Of a DNA stretch of 64,000 nt, positions 48,621-60,500 are shown in pieces (position 1 is the stretch's first letter; every line of letters begins with the position of its first letter). Origin of the DNA: Trema orientale. Its lineage: Eukaryota > Streptophyta > Magnoliopsida > Rosales > Cannabaceae. The stretch lies in the NCBI GenBank assembly GCA_002914845.1, contig JXTC01000471.1, forward strand, positions 1 to 64,000, given 5' to 3'. The translations under genes and the position numbers were made by a program. The notes under the pieces were generated by a model. It saw nothing but the letters and a program-made list of their open reading frames with translations, did no database searches and was not told the DNA's origin.

Positions 48621-49100
48621 AAAATATCTTGACTTATATCACATAAATCTTATGCTTGATAAATATGCACAAAATCATATTTTCATTTAGCCTTACGAAA
48701 TTTTGGGCTCATTAAACATACATAGAATGTTATTCGTATTTGGACTTACGAAATTTCAGGTTCACAATGACATTCTGTTGATATTAATTAACAGTAATGA
48801 TTTTTTTAAATTATAAAATACAGTTGGAGTTAAGAATGAGTTCTTCTAAGATGGGAATAGGACATATAAATAGGGCTCAGATTGTAGAATAGATCATTGA
48901 TACATGACATGGAATCAAGAAAGAAATTTGGTGGAAGCTCAAGGGTACTAGATAATCCTCCTCGACCATGACATCTATTCAAGCAGGACAATAGGATATT
49001 TCATTGTCGGATGACGTTGAGTACCCTAGGAGAAAAAACCAAAAATATACGTACAACATCCAACAACATATTGAAGGTATATATGAGAGTCACTTCTATT
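48621..49100. other. AT-rich spacer
   Basis: No gene, RNA or clear repeat was recognised in this stretch. Confidence 0.5.
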
Positions 49101-51335
49101 AATACTGAAAGATCATATAATTATAGCCTTGCAAAATGCTTTGGCCAGTTTGGTACCCAACTTCCAGCTTAATTTGTCACCACCTCTGCGTGCTACAACT
49201 GCATCGTCATCATTGAACCATTCATGTCCCAACCTTTGAGACCATCTAGGGACATTGCTCCTCTAGCTCATCTAGGGGCGATGCTCCTCTGAGACCATCT
49301 AGAAATACTGAAGTTTAGTTTCAAATATTATTTTTGAGGTTTTAAAAACATGTAACTACATAAAATAGCCTCTAGAAAAATTTAAAGTAAAATAATTCCA
49401 TAGTTATGCATCACCCTTTAAATATATACTTAAACAAAAATAGTTATCTAAGATCATGCATTAGACATTCATCTCTCACCGTCTATAGACATAAGTTTAA
49501 ACAAATCATATCCAAGTCAATAATAAAGCTTATATAACCATAAATAAAACCAAATTCCTACTTAAGTCCATAACCAAGAATCTAGTAGGAATTTACCAAA
49601 AGAAAAACGATAACAAGTAAGCCTCCAATGTTTCACTAAGCCTCCTTATCCAAATCACATTGGATGCCATCTAAGGGGAAGAAAAAATTGAGCCAAAGCT
49701 TAGTAGAGATTTGATTACATATTTTCAATATGTACAAAATACTTAATTTTAAAGTTTTGTATGGTTAGTGATTTAACAAAATATTTCCAAAGATTTCACA
49801 AGCAATATTCCAAAACATTGTACTCAATACAAATCCAAAACAATTACTTAAAATACCTGTACATTCCAATCATATCAAGCACACATACATACATCATCAC
49901 ATGAAATAGTTCACATGTCCTCCAAAGGGTTATTCGCACATATGATATGATACGTCCGCATGTCCCATTTGGACATTCGTGCAAGTATGGTCAGTATTTT
50001 CTACTCGGACATTCGTGCACCAATAGCTATCAAGAATGAAGTAATGTAATATATAATGTGACTACATGGAATGGATATGTATAATCGTCACTCAAGTTCA
50101 TAAAATTAACGATGCATAATTTCTAAAAATTTCAGCAGCGTGACTTCTATTTTTATCAAAATTCACTAATTTATTCTTGCACAAAACTGTGTATGAAACA
50201 TATATATGACACGTCAATTAATATGACGTGCCACCCATGTAGTTCAATATCAATCATGAGCTCAAAATAATTTGTGCTCATGATTTTCAAATCATTCTAT
50301 AAAACTCCGTATTAGATTATAGTAAGTAAAGTTGCACTTAAAATCACCATATAGTCCAAGTAATCGAGTCTCTACTTCAATCGAGTGAGTAGAGTTGTCA
50401 TTAAGGCTCATGGTAATCTCAAGGCCCGGAGATCCGAAGGCTAGTTTAGGATTCAGAATTGCTCGCTTAATGGAGTTGACTTTTAAAGGATTGCCCGGAT
50501 GCTCAAACTATTGTCGTTATTGTGATCTAGATGTCCAAAATAATAAGGTTAGACATCAAATTTGTTTAATTATGTTTCCGATGCAATTCCGAGCCTCAAC
50601 ACGAAAATGTAGGCATAACCGGAGCCTCTCGTGCCTTGGTTAGCATGTCCAGTCGAAACATACAAGTGTTATATATTAAAATTCAATTTCGGTGTCTAAC
50701 TTAAATGGACCAATTATATCGTACTTTTCAAATTCATTTACGAAATTACCAAATTTCAGAAACTATTTACAAATATGCCAACCTTTTCTCTGAAAATACC
50801 CTAAAATTAGATTTCAACTTCAATTCTACAAATCCTGTTTTTACATATCTTATTCACGCCAATTCCATGCTCTGAATCTCAATAACAAATGTCCCAGAAA
50901 TAATTACAAAAGTGTCAACACTGTAATTAAAAAAATGGCCAAAAGTGGGGGCAAGTCCTCACTGGAGTTAATCTCGCTTGAAAACGGCTAGAGTGGTTCG
51001 CCGGGGTCTTGGGTGGTCGTCCCTTGTCAGCGATAGGGTGTGGGTCGGCCAAGATAGGGTGTTGGGTGGTCTTGGGTGGTCATCCCTTGTCAGCGATAGG
51101 GTGTGGGTCGGCCAGGATCATGGCAGATCTGCAAAAATTCGACGGTTGGGCGTTCTTCTCCGTGGGTTCATCTTCTTCGCGCCAGGTGGCTCGAGTTCCG
51201 CCTTGATTTCAGCCAGAGAAGGGGGCGAGAAGGAGGAGGGGGTTTCTAAGGGAATTTGAGGACTTATTTGGAGATTTTATGCCACTTGGCATATTTTAGA
51301 TGGGTCCTTAACCCTTTAAAATCGTAAAATAGCCC
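49101..51335 (-). repeat. Gypsy LTR-like sequence, minus orientation
   Basis: On the minus strand the motif TACTAAGCTTTGGCTCAA (near 49655) and duplicated GGACATTCGTGCA blocks (near 49971 and 50018, plus strand) resemble the 3' half of long Del/Tekay-type LTRs. The GC-rich stretch 50940-51260 is leader-like. Frames such as 50395-50643 and 50978-51259 have no domains. Ends are not fixed. The sequence appears to be in mirror orientation to 51340-53660. Confidence 0.4.
51008..51119. repeat. 63-bp period tandem duplication in GC-rich DNA
   Basis: CTTGGGTGGTCGTCCCTTG at 51008 and CTTGGGTGGTCATCCCTTG at 51071 start two copies of a segment of about 49 bp with a 63-bp spacing and only two or three differences. 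Both include TCAGCGATAGGGTGTGGGTC. Confidence 0.88.
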
Positions 51336-51339
51336 CAGT

Positions 51340-53660
51340 TCTTCAGCTTTCCTTTTATTTAAGTTCCTTGAAATTACGTTGTGACTCCAAGCTCCCAATT
51401 CTCCTTCATTTGAACCCAATTTCGAATTTTGCTTTATTTCCCAACGCCACTGGCCGTGCCAGAAACTGAGCCCCAATGCCGTATAAATCTTCCTCCAAAA
51501 TTCCGCCACCCGCGGAATTTTTCGGTCACCAGAGCTCCATCGGACCTCCTTTCGCGACACCAATACTACCTTTGGGCTCGTCTTGTCGTTGCCGTCATTT
51601 CCCGACCAGCGTCAACCATTAACTCGTCGCCGGTAAGATTTTCGCCGTTTGGGCCGTTTTGCTAAAATTTGTAAAAAGTGATATTTTTATAATTATTTAG
51701 TTAGGTAATATTTTACCTGAGATAATTATATGAGGTGAAAGGGGGTTAAGAATCATGAATAATTATGGTTAGTAAAAGTTAAAATGATATCCAGAAATAT
51801 GTTAATTTTCCAATTAAAAAAATATGGCATTTTTCTAATTTAAAACGAAAAGTGATATTTTTGTAAAACTAAATAGTGTTGGACTAGAGTCTATTACTAT
51901 TCATTTTGGGCCTTGGCCTGAGACTAGAAAACTGTTACTTTCCGAAATATTATTGCAAAAATTACATTTTTTTACAATTAATCAGTGAAGTAAATACTTT
52001 TTCATATATTTTTGAAAGTGATATTTTTCTAAATAATTTTGTGATTATGATTTTTTCTGAAATATTTCAAAAAAGTGATATTTTTGTACATAATCAGCAA
52101 AGATGATTTTTCCCTAAATACATTGGACAAGTGGACATTTTTCAAATTAATACCAAAAAGAGATATTTTCGTAATTCTCGGATTTTAAAGTCCGTATAGG
52201 GCTCGGGAACTCGAAGTTAAATTTTGATTTTGATTTTAGATTTAGTGAGATCGAGAAATGAGTTTTGATATATATTATCGCTATGTTTCGAAGTAGCATA
52301 AATTTCGAGACTTGTGAATAATGTCGTTTTGCGTACCACAGAGCGGGTCCCGCCTTGGGACTTATTTTAGACAAATTGTATGTTTAACCCAACGTTTTTG
52401 GGTACTCTGAATTCAGTGGTGACCTCCATTTCTCAATCTGAGACTTCGTTGAAAAAGTCACGTTTTCAAGTGAGCTTACCAGGATCCCGAAACGACCATT
52501 CAAATACCCAAGTGACCAACGGGAGTTTCTTCGAGCATCGTTAGCTTGGTATAACTACCATATTAAGGTAGAGGTTCAATTACCTGATTTTATATTTGTT
52601 TTGTTTGATAATTACATTAAAAGTTATTTATGAAAAATCATGATTTTACGATTATTTAAGAAATTACTGTAAATTATTGGATTATATTGGGTTGGACTGT
52701 GTGGATTTTTTATACATATTTTTACATTGTGATTTTAGGGTAAAATAGCAGTGTGCTGCCCATATTACAGTAAATCCCAGAATAATGCCAAGTTAGATTT
52801 TAAAGCATGATATGATTTTTGGATGCTTGGTTATTATGAACGGTTACATGTTATACATACTATAGGATCACACACTTGAGTTCCATATTTGTTTCATGGT
52901 ATTTTAGATCGCTAATTAGTTGCTGTAGTGCTAGGTGAGAGACCTGGATCTCTGTGCAGGTTTTTGGCTGACACACCTATGGGTAGTGTCAGGATGCCAA
53001 GTACATCTGCTCTAGAGGTATTTCAGGGCTGTGATGGGAGGATGAGAGCTCACTCATATACTTGGTTGATTTATGATATGTACAATTATGTAGATTTGGT
53101 TTTGAATATGAGATTATTCGGGATATCAGTTTTTTTATAAACTTAGTTTATAAAGGTATTAACCATGCAGGTTTGGTAAAATTGCATCCATTCAAAAAGG
53201 TAATTGAATTACTACTAAGTATGTCAATGTTCACGCCTCTTACTTCTCCTACTTTCAGATGTTTGTCTATTTGAGGTAATAATCCCAGTGGTCAAACAAC
53301 TCAAACTTAGTAAGTGGATGTATGGGGATGATTTTGTTATTAATTTGAGAACTTAATTCTTTGTAAATTATTTTGCACACTGTACTAAAGTTTTCAGTTT
53401 ATCTCAATTTACCAAAAACTTATGATTTCTTAACAGGTATCCAAATGAGATAGCTAGAAATTTTCTTGAATTTTAACATGTATTTTTCTTAAGTAGTTAA
53501 ATACTAATAAGAGTTTTAATGATTATGGAATTCATAATGATTTGAAGATCAAAACGAAATTATTTAATATCCAATTTATCTTGAATTTCATAAAACTAAT
53601 ACTTAATTATTCTTTCATCTAAAATTACTAAAAGTCACGGCTTTGGATTTCTGGTCGTGA
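51340..53660 (+). repeat. Gypsy LTR-like sequence, plus orientation
   Basis: A leader-like region (51360-51660, with translated shadows but no domain) is followed by AT-rich sequence, a CAGTGTGCTGCCCAT block (near 52750) shared with 60300, a TTCACGCCT-to-TTTCAGATG stretch (53230-53262), and the end GGTCGTGACA at about 53661, a common 3' end of plant gypsy LTRs. Downstream GATTTGATATAC is at best a degraded primer-binding site. A start was not found. Confidence 0.45.
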
Positions 53661-53962
53661 CAGATTTGATATACATTTTCACACAAAAATATGAAACTAA
53701 ATTTTGTATTATGAATTTGATCAATTACAATTAATTCTTTTGAACTATATTACTATTAACTAATTATTATATGTATGTATACTAAAGTTAAATTTAACAG
53801 ACTTTATTTTTAAAAAAATATATGATAATGATGGGAAGATTAAAAATTTTAAAAGATCATAAAAATTCTAAGTGACAACAATTTTTAATGTATCTTCGTT
53901 GTAGCTCTTACTGAGACATCATGACTATTAGTATGACAATTCTGTGACCCCACTAAGTGGCA

Positions 53963-54134
53963 TGATAACTTTAAGAATTGAATTGGAGAAGAACAAACAA
54001 ACTAGGGTTTCCTGTTGCATATCACTATTGAAAATACATCAGAAAAAAGAGTTTATATAGACTAACAAACAGATAATAAAAAGACTAAAATACCCTCACT
54101 AAAGATAAATAATAAAAAAAAATATAATCTAACA
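53963..54134 (-). repeat. 3' LTR of the copia element
   Basis: On the plus strand it runs from TGATAACTTTAAGAATTG to ATATAATCTAACA. It lies on the left because the element is on the minus strand. Confidence 0.93.
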
Positions 54135-54150
54135 TCCCCCTCAAACTCAC
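54135..54150 (-). other. Polypurine tract of the copia element
   Basis: On the minus strand GTGAGTTTGAGGGGGA directly precedes the 3' LTR start TGTTAGATT. Confidence 0.9.
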
Positions 54151-54326
54151 GATGCAACTGCAATAAGCATCGAGAGTTTGTTGAACAAGAATCGAAAACA
54201 TGAGGTCGTATGTGCCTTTGTAAACAAGTCAGCAATCTATATAGTAGAAGGGACAAACGGAAAAATTAGTGTGTCAATCTGATAGTGATGACGAACGATA
54301 TGACAATCAATTTCGATGTGTTTAGT

Positions 54327-55429
54327 CTACTCATGGAAGACTAAATTATGTGCAATCTGAATAGCACTCTTATTGTCACAATATAATGGCATAGGACGAG
54401 ACAGAAAAACACCCATATCAGCAAGCAACCAAAGCAAGCAAAGCAACCATAGCGTGATACTTTGCTTTTGTGGAAGATCTAGATACAATATCTTGTTTTT
54501 TGCTCTTCCAAGAAATAAGAGAATCACCCAGAAAGACACCAAATCCTATTGTAGACTTACGATCAGCAGAATCACTCACCCAATCAGCATCAGAATATGC
54601 ACGTAGTTCCAAGAAAGATGTAGAGAAAAGCAAAAGACATTAAAACTGAGTACCGCGAAGATACCTCAAAATGCGAAGAATAGCTGCCCAATGAACCGTA
54701 GTAGGAGAAGTAACAAACTGACTAACAATATGAACAGTATATGCAATATCTGGACGCGTGGTAGTGAGGTAAACTAAACTGCCAATAATAGTACGATATA
54801 AACTCGGATCTGGTAGAGGAGAACTATCAGAGAAAGAATCGAGCATTTAATTCGAGGAGAGTATCAACAGTCTTATTATCAGTAACACAAGCACACTCAA
54901 ATATGTCAGCTATGTACTTAGACTGAGAAAGAAGATAACCTTTCGAAGAAGAAGCAACTTCAATACCCAGAAAGTAACGCAAGGAACCCAAATCCTTCAT
55001 TGCAAAACAACGAGCTAACTCTAACTTCAAGGCTGCAATCCCATTAACATCATCACTAGTAATAATCATGTCATCAACATATAAGGAAAGTAAAATATGA
55101 CCAGCTGAAGTACACTTGACAAACAAAGCTGAATCATGATAACTAGGAGAGAAGCCAAGATAAGTAATCATAGTAGAGAACTTTTCAAACCATACTCGAG
55201 GTACCTGTTTGAGACCATAAAGTACTTTTCTAAGCTTGCAAACTTCACTAGGATTATGAGAAACACTAGGAAGGGGAACTACATAGACTTCTTCTTGAAG
55301 ATCGCCATTTAAGAAGGCATTTTTCACATCCATTTGAGTAATATTCCACCGACGAACAGAGACAACTGTAATAAGGGTGTGAACTATAGTCGTTTTTGTA
55401 ATAGAGGCAAAAGTCTCCTCATAGTCCAT
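54327..55429 (-). pseudogene. Copia reverse transcriptase and RNase H, disabled
   Basis: The reverse-transcriptase part (55429 down to 54827) shows MDYEETFASI, QMDVKNAFLNGDLQEEVYV, KLRKVLYGLKQVPRVWFEKF, the catalytic LYVDDMIIT and MKDLGSLRYFLGIEV. The copia RNase H-adjacent part continues in other frames: YRTIIGSLVYLTTTRPDIAY, then [37 protein letters not shown] and LYCDNKSAIQIAHN. At least three frame changes are needed to follow it, so no full protein can be made. Confidence 0.92.
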
Positions 55430-55620
55430 ACCATATTCTTGAGAATACCCTTCAGCAACTAATCGGGCTTAGTACCATTCAATAGATCTATCTGACTTGG
55501 TTTTGATCTTATAGACCCAATGAGAACCAATGGCTCATTTACCAGGGGGTAAAGGTACCAAGTCCCAAGTATGCATCTGATGCAATGCTGTAAGGCCATA
55601 GCCTGCCGCCAATTAGGATC

Positions 55621-57258
55621 TCAGACTGCCTCATTACAGGACAAAGGCTCAGAGAGACGATGAATAGAGGCTAAAAATGAAACAAATGAACTAGAAGAAC
55701 AAGAATAAACAAAATCTGGTAGTTGAGTTGACTTACGATGACGCTTAGGGTAGCGAGGAGGATCCACAGTCTCAGAAGGTGGTTGGGCAATCGTAGAGGA
55801 AGAGGGAGGAGCAGAGGCATCAACGACAGGAGAATCAGTATCATCATGATCTAATGGAGAAGAATGCAAATGTGAAGCAACAGGTGGAACATTTATCTCA
55901 TTAGTGAATGGATCAGTGTGAATAAGATCAGATTTAGTCATAGTATGAGGACTAGCAGGAATGGAAAAGAAAGGAATATGTTCAAGAAACACAACATGAC
56001 GAGAAACATATAATTTTTGTGTGACTGGATCAAAACAACGATATCTCTTTTGAGCTGTACCATAGCCTAAGAAGACACAAATGGCTGACTGAGAAGAGAG
56101 CTTAGTACGCTCAACATGAGGTCGAAGGACAAAACATATAGAGCCAAAGACACGCAATGAAGAGTAATCTGGAGCATAACCAAATAATTTTTCAAAAAGT
56201 GAGAAACTTGAATTGAGCGAAGTCGGAATCCTATTAATTAAATGTGCAGCAGTAAGGATTGCTTCTCCCCAAAATTCACTAGGAACATAGGCAGACAACA
56301 AAAAGGAACAAGCAGTCTCAACTAGTGTGTATGTTTTCTCTCAGCAACACCACTTTGTTCAGGAGTGTCTGTACAAGATATTTGGTGAATAGTTCCATCA
56401 GAAGCTAGTAGGTCAGAAAAGACATTGGAAGTGTACTCTCCTCCCAGATCACATCGAAAACACTTGATAACAGAAGAGTGCTGAGTTTTAACCAAAGCGC
56501 GAAATATATTAAAAATAGTAAAGAAATCGGATTGGCGTTTCATAAGATATACACAACAGTAACGAGTGTAATCATCAATAAAAGAAATATAGTATTGTGA
56601 CCCTCCCTTTGTAGACACAAGAGAAGGTCCCCACACATTAGAATGAAAAAGATCAAATGGTGTACGAGAAAAAAAATGCTTTTATTAAAAGGCAAGGTAG
56701 AGAATTTTGCTAATTTGCAACTACAACAATCTGAAATATCATGAATGTTCAAATTTTCTAATGCTCCTGTAGGAACTAAAAATTTTAAACATGATACTGA
56801 AATATGACCAAGGCGAGAATGCCACAAATAAAAAGTAGAAGAAGAAGGATTCAAACGAAATGATGACAAGTCAACACTAGTAGCTGCAATATTGGGTACT
56901 TTGAGCTGATCCAAAATATAGAGTCCCCTTGTCTGCGGCCGATCCCAATCAGCTTCTGAGAATGCGGATCCTGTACATAACAAGCAGTCGATGAAAAGAA
57001 GACTAAATAGCTAGAATCACAAAATTGACTAATAGAAACAAGATTCAAGGTAAGATTAGGAATATGGTAGACATTAGGGAGATAAAAGTAAGGTATAACA
57101 ACTAAACCAACACCTGCTAATGGCATAGGCGTACCATCAGCTGTCATAATAGACGCAGATGACTTATGAGACAAAGAAACAAATGACGATAAGTTAGGTG
57201 ACATATGATGAGAAGCACCAGAATCTAAGACCCCATATTGAGGCAACCATACCTGCAA
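55621..57258 (-). pseudogene. Copia protease and integrase, disabled
   Basis: The protease active-site block LDSGASHHMSPN is intact near 57230. A GAG-pre-integrase block (LYLWHSRLGH-like, here FYLWHSRLGHISV, then CCSCKLAKFSTLP) gives the HHCC zinc region. The integrase core has SFIDDYTRYCCVYLMK, CFRCDLGGEYTS and PEQSGVAERKH, the D, D(35)E arrangement. The C-terminal part (PSEFWGEAILTAAHLINRIP, then GYAPDYSSLRVFGS and CVFLGYG) continues in another frame from about 56301. Frame changes near 56.9, 56.6 and 56.3 kb disable it. Confidence 0.92.
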
Positions 57259-57539
57259 AACTAGATGACGACAAACCTATACGAGAAGAGGCAGACATAG
57301 CATGTGGCTGAGTTGCAAGAAATTTCTAAAATTGGTCAAGCATCATTGGATCTAGTGATTGAGCAGGTGCAACAGTATTAGGCGGAGGTGGTCGATAGGT
57401 CCATTGCGGCATAGTACTAGGCATAGGTGGTGGTAGTTCCATTACGGTGATTGTCCTCCAGGCTTCCATGATGGAGGAGGAGGCTGTGGCAACAAAGGTG
57501 GTTGTTGCTGCTGGGACTGTTGCTTGGTTTTATTTAATA

Positions 57540-58322
57540 ACTTAGGACACTATGCCTTCCAATGACCCTTCTGTTTACAGAAACTACATTCATCAGGAGT
57601 AGCCCTTGCGTGCATTTTATTCTGATTAGTGATAGGTGGTCGTTGAGGTGTTGCAAAGACAGAAGGACTGGGTGTTTGAACAACCCCTTTTTTTGAGTGA
57701 GACTTTAGGCGTATCTCCTCAGCCAATAATTCACTAACTACTGAATCAACAGAAGGAAGTAGACTACGATGTAAAATTGTACCACGAAGCCCCTCAAAAT
57801 CATCACGAAGAGCCATCAGAAACTGAACCAATCGTTGTTCTTCTCTTTGGGCAATATAAAGAGCAAATGATCGTAATTCAATTGATTCTGTGAGAGCTAG
57901 TTCGTCCCATAGATCTGTCAGAGCTGAATAAACTCCTAAATACTCATATTCTTTTGTTGAAGAGATCGAATATCTGACTCGAGTTGGTATTGTTTTGTAA
58001 AGTTAGACTGTGTGTACAGTCTTGCGAGATGGTCCCAAATCTCTTTAGCAGTATCATATTTCGCTAACTGAGTGCCTATAGAGTGTACGACAGAACTATT
58101 GATCTATGTAATAATCTTCGAATTGTCTACATCCCAAATATCCAACAATTCTGCAAATTTGGGATTCGACCTATCCGTAGGCTTAACCAAGGTACCAGCA
58201 ATATCACCCCACATCTTTTTACCTTTCAAAATTTTTTTCATCACATAACTCCAATACGATTAATTTTTTCCATCTAATTACACACTAATAGACTGAAGCG
58301 AATCATCTTTAGCACCAGCCAT
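57540..58322 (-). pseudogene. Copia gag, disabled
   Basis: The start ATG is at 58322 and gives MAGAKDDSLQSISV before a TAA as codon 15. Reading on in the same frame shows typical copia gag (SYWSYVMKKILKGKKMWGDI, KEIWDHLARLYTQSN, QLESDIRSLQQ), with further stops. A frame change near 57.9 kb leads into LVQFLMALRDDFEGLRG and the zinc knuckle start CSFCKQKGHWKA, cut by a stop inside the CCHC motif (near 57550). Confidence 0.88.
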
Positions 58323-58489
58323 TGTGAAAACCTAGCGAAAGAAATTCCAAGCAGAAAATGAAGATGAAAAACAGAATAAATATAGAGAAGAAATCAAACC
58401 AGATTCAAAGGACAAATTCGAAGGAAGCCAAAAACGAAAAGACGATGCAGAATCGATTGTACGAACACCGCAAATTCCACAAAGACCTA

Positions 58490-58502
58490 GCTCTTGATAC
58501 CA
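58490..58502 (-). other. Primer-binding site of the copia element
   Basis: On the minus strand TGGTATCAAGAGC begins directly after the 5' LTR and matches the site for initiator methionine tRNA with one extra A. Confidence 0.92.
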
Positions 58503-58677
58503 TGATAACTTTAAGAATTGAATTGGAGAAGAATAAACAAACTAGGGTTTCTTATTGCATAGCACTGTGAAAATACATCAGAAAAAAGAGTTTATAGAGA
58601 CTAACAAACAGATAATAAAAAGACTAAAATATCCTCACTAAAGATAAATAATAAAAAAAACTAAATATAATCTAACA
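58503..58677 (-). repeat. 5' LTR of the copia element
   Basis: On the minus strand it runs from TGTTAGATTATATTTAG to TTAAAGTTATCA. It contains CTCTATAAACTC (possible TATA box) and GCAATAAGAAAC (possible polyadenylation signal). Confidence 0.93.
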
Positions 58678-59340
58678 GCATCGGTATGGTTATTTATACC
58701 TAGGACACTGCTAGGATGAAGACTTTTTGATCTATACCGATAACTTTTCTCGTTGGTTTGGACGTTATTCTTGTTGCACACCATTAACAATCAAAGACGT
58801 GCTTGGTTATCTCATAGAATCAGAAATATGAGCATCTATATAGACAATGTTTCATGATCTTGGTGTATCGTGAGAGACTATCGGTCCGATTGAAATTAGT
58901 TATGCATGTACACTTTTAAAGTTGTTGATCAAACAAGATTCTAATCATATATTTAGGCAAAATATTTTTCATAATGACGCAAAATTATTCAATACAAATA
59001 AGAATCAATAGAGAAAAAACAAGAGGCTAGACTATTCTAAATAATGGGTACAATGAGTACATATATTGCCTTATGAGCAAAGAAGGTAAAAGACTATTCT
59101 ACCCTTAGTTACTCAATAAATATAAATATAAGTACAATAATAATTCTTTAATAGTTAAAGTACTACCAATGTGAAATAAAAGTGACAACAAAATTGTAAA
59201 ATAAAAAATTGTAAAAACCTAGATTTTAAGAGGATAATTTGAGAATTTTACCAATTTACGGATTAATTAATAGAGCGATTTAATTGCATAAATTTCTCTA
59301 GAAACAGGGACTAAAATACAATTTTTGAGGATAAAATTGA
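58678..59340. other. AT-rich intergenic DNA
   Basis: No gene is recognised. Bases 59090-59130 contain TAGTTACTCAATAAA, weakly like a block of the gypsy LTR family, but termini are absent. Confidence 0.45.
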
Positions 59341-60500
59341 AAAAGTTCTGGAAAATGGGGGTCTATTGTGCAAGTTTTTAAAAAATTGCACAGTCCCCTA
59401 CTTGAGTCATGTGGGTTCTCTTTTCCTACTCACTCTCTCTCTCTCTTCCTCACCCGATCTCTCTCTCCCTCTGCTGTCTCTCTTCTTCTCTCACAGCCGA
59501 GGACAGGACCAGCTGCAGCCGCCGCCACGACCGTCGTCCTGCAAGACTTCACCATGCCGCCAAGGGGCTGTGCCGCCCGTTCCCAGCTGCAGAAGATGCT
59601 GATTTCAAGCTTTGGACATTTTGAATTTCTGGTGTCGTTTTGAGCCATTTCAGCTTGCATTCTTGGGCTCGTTGTATTCGTCTTGTCAAGATGAATCTCT
59701 AGGTATATATACCATTTTGCCCGGGTTGTCATGTTTGATCTGGCTTTTGATTATGATTTTGACGTCATTTTTAGAATATACTCGAAAAATGGATAAAATT
59801 GATATATATATATACATTGACCATGTTTGGTGACTGACATGGAAAAATAAAATTGGACTGCTAAGATTTGTCACGTTTTGCGTGCCAGGGGTCTGATTTT
59901 GGTCCGGACCTGAATTGGACGAGTTATATGTCTAACCTAGCTATTTTGGGTGCTAGGAATTTAGTGAAGTGGTCTGTTTGTCGATTTGAAGCTCCGTTGA
60001 GAAGTTAGTTCTTTACAAGAAAACGATCGAGGGCTTGGAATTAGTTCCTGACCCTCTGAGCGATAAACCAACGACACCTTGATGATCCAATAGGGTGGTA
60101 TCGCTATTCGAGTGAGGTAGGGATTCGGTTACCTCTATTTTATATCGGTTTTTAGTAAAACTTTTTTTCTGCAACATATGATGACAAATGTGATTTTAGA
60201 ACTATTTGAATATCTATGATGGGATTTACTTGTATGATATATATTGTATTACTCTGGGAATTTTCTGAATACAGGTTATTTTTGCGTATATCAAAAATAG
60301 GGCCATTATGCTGCCCATTTTTCTATAAAACCCAATATGCTTATTTTATTGAAAAACCAGAGCACGATAGTTTTCACACTTCAATTCTGTATTGCACGTA
60401 TCATAAGATCTTGCATGAGCACCGTGTTAGTATCGTTGATTTGCAGTGTGGCACTATGTGCCCTATTAACTCTATAAAATTAGAGTTATCTAGTACTAAT
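59341..60500 (+). repeat. Truncated gypsy LTR-like copy
   Basis: It follows the same order as 51340-53000: a CT-rich leader (59431-59510), a GC-rich stretch with shadow frames (59500-59640), a GAGGTAGGGATTCGGTTACC block (60114-60133) parallel to AAGGTAGAGGTTCAATTACC at 52565, and a TATGCTGCCCAT block (60308-60319). Sequence identity is moderate. It stops before any LTR 3' end and is succeeded by the Athila-like sequence. Confidence 0.45.

Larger units (their letters stand above)
53963..58677 (-). mobile_element. Complete but disabled copia retrotransposon, 4.7 kb
   Basis: Short LTRs (172 and 175 bp) with TG...CA ends bound it, and a primer-binding site and a polypurine tract sit at the correct inner edges for minus-strand orientation. 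Gag, protease, integrase, reverse transcriptase and RNase H follow in Ty1/copia order. The LTRs differ at about seven or eight positions plus two small indels (by eye). No clean 5-bp target duplication is present: the flanks read TGGCA and GCATC, sharing only GCA. Many stops and frame changes make it non-functional. Confidence 0.93.

Noticed and set aside
50978..51259. Overlapping plus-strand frames rich in Gly, Trp and Val
   Set aside because: They are produced by a duplicated GC-rich segment of LTR-like DNA and have no known domain.
51429..51665. Possible gene start with Pro/Arg-rich protein
   Set aside because: No splice continuation or domain was found. Its position matches the leader of an LTR-like repeat.
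59366..59643. Three overlapping frames around a CT-rich tract
   Set aside because: Three frames open at the same place reflect base composition. The context is an LTR-like leader copied elsewhere in the window.
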